A DNA stretch of 64,000 nucleotides from Paraburkholderia acidipaludis NBRC 101816 (GTDB taxonomy: Bacteria; Pseudomonadota; Gammaproteobacteria; Burkholderiales; Burkholderiaceae). The notes beneath the pieces were generated by a model. The model searched no databases. It saw only the letters and a program-made list of their open reading frames with translations, and had not been told where the DNA came from. The translations under genes were made by a program, and so were the position numbers. The stretch is from the NCBI RefSeq assembly GCF_000684975.1, contig NZ_BAXZ01000021.1:62001-126000 (forward strand), read 5' to 3'. This document shows positions 61,002 through 64,000 of this stretch, piece by piece (positions within the stretch are counted from its first letter, which is position 1; the number at the start of each line of letters is the position of its first letter).

Positions 61002-62477
61002 TTACGCGCCCAGCGCCGGCGGCAGACGCCGCTTGACCCACTGCGTTGCCTGGTCGTAGGCGTTGGCGAGCTGCAGCACGGAGAAGTCCGCAAGCGGCTT
61101 GCCGATCACCTGCAAGCCCATCGGCAGGCCCTGCGCGTTGAAGCCGGCCGGCACACAGGCCACGGGCAGCCCCGCGAGACTCGCGCCGATCACCACTTCC
61201 ATCCAGCGGTGATAGGTATCCATCGTCTTGCCGGCGATGGATTTCGGCCAGGGCTCGCGCGCGTCGAACGGGAAGATCTGCGCGCTCGGCAGCACAAGGT
61301 AGTCGTAGTGCTCGAACAGGGCGAGCAGCGCGTTGTACCACTGGCTGCGCAGCACCGAGGCATTCCACACATCCTCGCCCGAAAGACGCAGGCCGCCTTC
61401 CACTTCCCACACCGCTTCGGGCTTGAGGAGCGCGCGCTTCGCGGGGTCGCGATAGAGCGCGCCCATCGAACCCGCGCAGGAAAAATGCCGCAGCGTGATC
61501 CACGACTGCCAGAGCTTTTCCATCGGATAGTCGGGGCGCGCGGCCTCGACGTGACAGCCGATGGCTTCGAAGTCCTTCAGCGCGGTCTCGCACAGCGCAA
61601 GCACGCCGTCTTCCATCGGCAGATAGCCGTCGTAGTCGCCAAGCCAGCCGATGCGCGTGTCGCCGAAGTCGCGCGCGAGCGGCGCGGCGAACGCCGATGG
61701 GTCCTGCGCGATCGAGAGCGGCGCGCGCGGGTCGTAGCCCGCCTGCACGGACAGCAGCATGGCGACGTCGGCGACGCTGCGGCCCATCGGGCCCGCGTAG
61801 CCCAGCTGCTGGAAGAACAGCTCCGGCGCGGGCGCGGAGGGCACCCGCCCTTGCGAGGGCCGGAAGCCGAACACGTTGTTCCACCCCGCCGGATTGCGCA
61901 GCGACCCCATCATGTCGCTGCCGTCCGCCACCGGCAGCATGCGCAGCGCGAGCGCCACCGCAGAGCCGCCGCTGCTGCCGCCCGCGCTGCGCGTGGGATC
62001 CCAGGCGTTGAGCGTCGTGCCGAACACCGTGTTGTAGGTGTGCGAACCGAGGCCGAATTCAGGCGTGTTGGTCTTGCCGATGAAGATCGCCCCCTGCTCG
62101 CGCATGCGCGCGGCCATCAGGTTGTCGGCCTTCGGCACTTCGTCGCGGAAGATCGGCGAGCCTTGCGTCGAGGCGATGCCGGCCGTGGGCGTGAGATCCT
62201 TCGGCGCCTGCGGGATGCCGTGCAGCCAGCCCAGGTATTCGCCGCGCGCGAGCTGGGCGTCGCGTTCGCCGGCTTCGCGCAGCAGCACGTCGCGCTCGCG
62301 GAGCGAGACGATCGCGTTGGCGGGCGTGTTCACGCGCGCGATGTGATCGAGAAACGCGCTCATCACCTCGCGGCACGACACTTTGCGAAGGCGGATCCAT
62401 TGGGACAGTTCGAGCGCGTCGGCCATCACGATGTCGTGAGGCGAGGGCAGGGCTTGGGCGGGTGATGCCGGGTTCAT
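61002..62477 (-). CDS. Amidase (amidase signature family)
   Basis: The 491-residue enzyme has the Ser-cisSer-Lys centre: lysine 93 in IPQAPKDLTPTAG, the cis-serine 168 in GGSSGGSAVAL and the nucleophile serine 192 in DMMGSLRNPAG. It splits small amides to acids and ammonia or acts in amino-group transfer. It is not the GatA subunit: no gatB or gatC is near, and the length and tail differ. The ATG at 62477 is the first in frame; the segment MNPASPAQALPSPHDIVMAD precedes the conserved fold. The substrate is unknown. Confidence 0.88.
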   Translation of the reverse strand: MNPASPAQALPSPHDIVMADALELSQWIRLRKVSCREVMSAFLDHIARVNTPANAIVSLRERDVLLREAGERDAQLARGEYLGWLHGIPQAPKDLTPTAGIASTQGSPIFRDEVPKADNLMAARMREQGAIFIGKTNTPEFGLGSHTYNTVFGTTLNAWDPTRSAGGSSGGSAVALALRMLPVADGSDMMGSLRNPAGWNNVFGFRPSQGRVPSAPAPELFFQQLGYAGPMGRSVADVAMLLSVQAGYDPRAPLSIAQDPSAFAAPLARDFGDTRIGWLGDYDGYLPMEDGVLALCETALKDFEAIGCHVEAARPDYPMEKLWQSWITLRHFSCAGSMGALYRDPAKRALLKPEAVWEVEGGLRLSGEDVWNASVLRSQWYNALLALFEHYDYLVLPSAQIFPFDAREPWPKSIAGKTMDTYHRWMEVVIGASLAGLPVACVPAGFNAQGLPMGLQVIGKPLADFSVLQLANAYDQATQWVKRRLPPALGA

Positions 62478-62633
62478 ACGTTGTTGGCTCTCGTGCGAGG
62501 GGGGACGGATGCAACAGCAGGGCCCTTGATTGTCGCGCAGCCTTGCAAGGGGCGAAAGGAAACGAATGGTTGTCTCAATATTACGTCCGGTTGCCGCTGT
62601 GTACCACGCGCGCTTCGAATGCTTTCGATGTGT

Positions 62634-64000
62634 TTACTGTGCCGGCAGTGCGGCGCCGCCCAGCGCCTGATAGAGCGCGGCCGTATCGGCGAGCCGGTCC
62701 GCCTGCGCGCGCGTGCGGTCGAGTGCGGTCTGCAGCGCCTGGCGCTGCGCGTCGATCAGGCTGAATTCGCTCACGCCGCCCGCCGTGTAGCGCGCGCGCG
62801 TCGCGGTCGCGCTTGCCTGCGCTTCGCGGTCGGCCGTATCGCGCGATTGCAGTTCCTGAGCGTCGTTCTCGAGCGCGCGCAGCGTATCGGCCACCTGCTG
62901 CAGCGCCTGCAGCACGGTCTGCCGATAGTCGGCGAACGCGGCGTCCCACGCGGCTTCCGAGGCCCGCTTTTTCGCGCGCAGTTCGCCGCCGTGGAAGATC
63001 GGCTGCGCAAGCCCGAAGCCGAAGTTCCAGATGTTCAGCCCGTCCACGACGTCGGCAATGCTCGTGCGCTCCGAGCCGATGCCGGCCGAAAGCGTGATCT
63101 GCGGATAGAGATCCGCCGTCGCCACGCCGACGTTCGCGCTCGCCTGGTGCAGCAAGGCCTCGGCCGCGCGAATGTCGGGCCGCGCGCGGGCGAGCGCGGA
63201 GGGCAGCGTGAGCGTGACGGTGTCGGGCAGATGCAGCGCGTCGAGCGTGAGGGCGTCGAATTGCGCATCGAACTGCGGGCTGGAGGGCGCCACGCCCAGC
63301 AGGGTCGCCAGCTGATGATCCGTCTGCGCAAGCTGCGTTTCGAGCGGCGGCAGCGTCGCGCGCGTTTGCGCCAGGAGCGTGCGCTGGCTGCGCACGTCGA
63401 TTTCGGCCACGCCGCCGGCCGCGAGACGTGCCTCCATGATGGCGAGCTGGTGCGACTGCGTGTCGATCAGTTGCTGCGTGATCTCGATCTGCCGGCGCAA
63501 TGAGGCGCGCCGCACGGCCGACGACACGACATTGCCCGCCACCGTGAGCCGCGCGGCCGCCAGTTCGTAGGCCTGATAGTCCACTTGCGCGAGCGTGGCT
63601 TCCAGCGCGCGGCGGTTCGCGCCGAACAGGTCGAAGACATACGAGACGCTGATTGAGGCGTCATAGAGCGTGAACGGCCCGGGACTCGGTATGCCCGTGA
63701 TGCCGAACGAGGCGAGGTCGATCTTCTCGCGGGTGGCCGAGAGATTCGCGTCGACCTTGGGAAAGAGCGTGGCCCCTGCCTGCGCGTTGTAGTTCTCGCG
63801 CGCCTCGACGAGTTTCGCGCGCGCGGAGTCGAGCGTGGGGCTGGCGGCGAGCGCGGCGTCGACGAGCTGGTCGAGCGCGGGGCTGCCGAACTGCGTCCAC
63901 CATGCGTTCGGCACGTTCTCTGCGGTGACGAAGGTTTGCACGCCGCCTGCACTGCCCGCATCGCTCGCGCCGACTGCACCTACCGCACCGACTGTTGCAG
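62634..64000 (-). CDS. Outer-membrane efflux protein of the NodT/OprM family (partial)
   Basis: The visible part encodes about 455 residues of a TolC-like outer-membrane channel. It keeps the two outer-membrane efflux repeats: WWTQFGSPALDQLVDAALAA near the start and RARPDIRAAEALLHQASANV, with DLYPQITLSAGIGSERTSI in the second. The sequence ends in TAALYQALGGAALPAQ. The frame stays open to base 64000, where the signal peptide and any lipobox would lie. Such channels pair with RND pumps and periplasmic adaptors; those genes are not in the window. It runs on the minus strand, 156 bases beyond the amidase start. Confidence 0.9.
   Translation of the reverse strand, partial: ATVGAVGAVGASDAGSAGGVQTFVTAENVPNAWWTQFGSPALDQLVDAALAASPTLDSARAKLVEARENYNAQAGATLFPKVDANLSATREKIDLASFGITGIPSPGPFTLYDASISVSYVFDLFGANRRALEATLAQVDYQAYELAAARLTVAGNVVSSAVRRASLRRQIEITQQLIDTQSHQLAIMEARLAAGGVAEIDVRSQRTLLAQTRATLPPLETQLAQTDHQLATLLGVAPSSPQFDAQFDALTLDALHLPDTVTLTLPSALARARPDIRAAEALLHQASANVGVATADLYPQITLSAGIGSERTSIADVVDGLNIWNFGFGLAQPIFHGGELRAKKRASEAAWDAAFADYRQTVLQALQQVADTLRALENDAQELQSRDTADREAQASATATRARYTAGGVSEFSLIDAQRQALQTALDRTRAQADRLADTAALYQALGGAALPAQ

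Noticed and set aside
61002..62477. GatA subunit of aspartyl/glutamyl-tRNA amidotransferase
   Set aside because: No gatB or gatC is adjacent, and the gene stands alone between a terminator and an efflux gene.
1..64000. tRNA, rRNA, CRISPR, insertion sequences
   Set aside because: None was recognised by eye on either strand: no CCA-ended cloverleaf, no regularly spaced repeats of 25-40 bases, and no transposase or integrase motif. A dedicated scan was not possible.

Overview
The window looks like chromosomal DNA from a high-GC betaproteobacterium of the Burkholderia/Paraburkholderia group. This is an inference from gene content and codon use, mainly the H-NS-like protein with a C-terminal WSGRGRAP motif, the frm/tsu genes and the Tle5-type type VI secretion island. 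No rRNA, tRNA, CRISPR array, transposase or integrase was recognised. Both edges cut a gene: an ABC ATPase on the left and an outer-membrane efflux factor on the right.

Layout. (1) 1-7054: a tetritol (erythritol-type) catabolic operon with a ribose-type ABC transporter (ATPase end, permease, binding protein), two isomerases related to TpiA and RpiB (EryH and EryI type), an FGGY kinase and a GlpD-like dehydrogenase. The kinase phosphorylates the polyol, the dehydrogenase oxidises it, and the isomerases lead to erythrose 4-phosphate. EryC and EryD are not in view. (2) 7142-10313: small secreted or lipid-anchored proteins, a LuxR-type regulator and an H-NS-like protein. (3) prfC at 10839-12440. 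(4) 12505-16303, minus strand: frmR-frmA-fghA for glutathione-dependent formaldehyde detoxification, followed closely by tsuA-tsuB for thiosulfate uptake. Two FrmR-type dyads lie upstream. (5) 16625-19570: a Pat-like acetyltransferase and a hypothetical protein. (6) 19664-29845: a divergent IclR regulator and a nine-gene operon that fits a complete non-phosphorylating L-fucose route: ABC importer, aldose 1-dehydrogenase, lactonase, two-piece UxaA-type dehydratase, SDR dehydrogenase and FAH-family hydrolase, ending in pyruvate and lactate.

(7) 29885-40589: housekeeping and accessory genes, including a thioesterase, two unknown proteins, a chemoreceptor, an AGE-family epimerase, an MgtC protein, a hydroxyacyl-CoA dehydrogenase, a flavin reductase-like protein and a class A penicillin-binding protein. 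(8) 41124-50360, minus strand: the most unusual part. A vgrG is followed by a phospholipase D effector of the Tle5 type and three Sel1-repeat lipoproteins, the expected immunity proteins. The immunity genes sit in an exact 1548-bp tandem array, and each extra copy carries an orphan piece encoding the last 82 residues of the effector. The middle immunity gene is a mosaic of its neighbours. A small membrane protein closes the operon. (9) 50801-64000: a second chemoreceptor, the copper pump copA with a CueR-like promoter, a DUF1254/DUF1214 lipoprotein, a large AsmA-like DUF748 protein, an amidase and the partial efflux outer-membrane protein.
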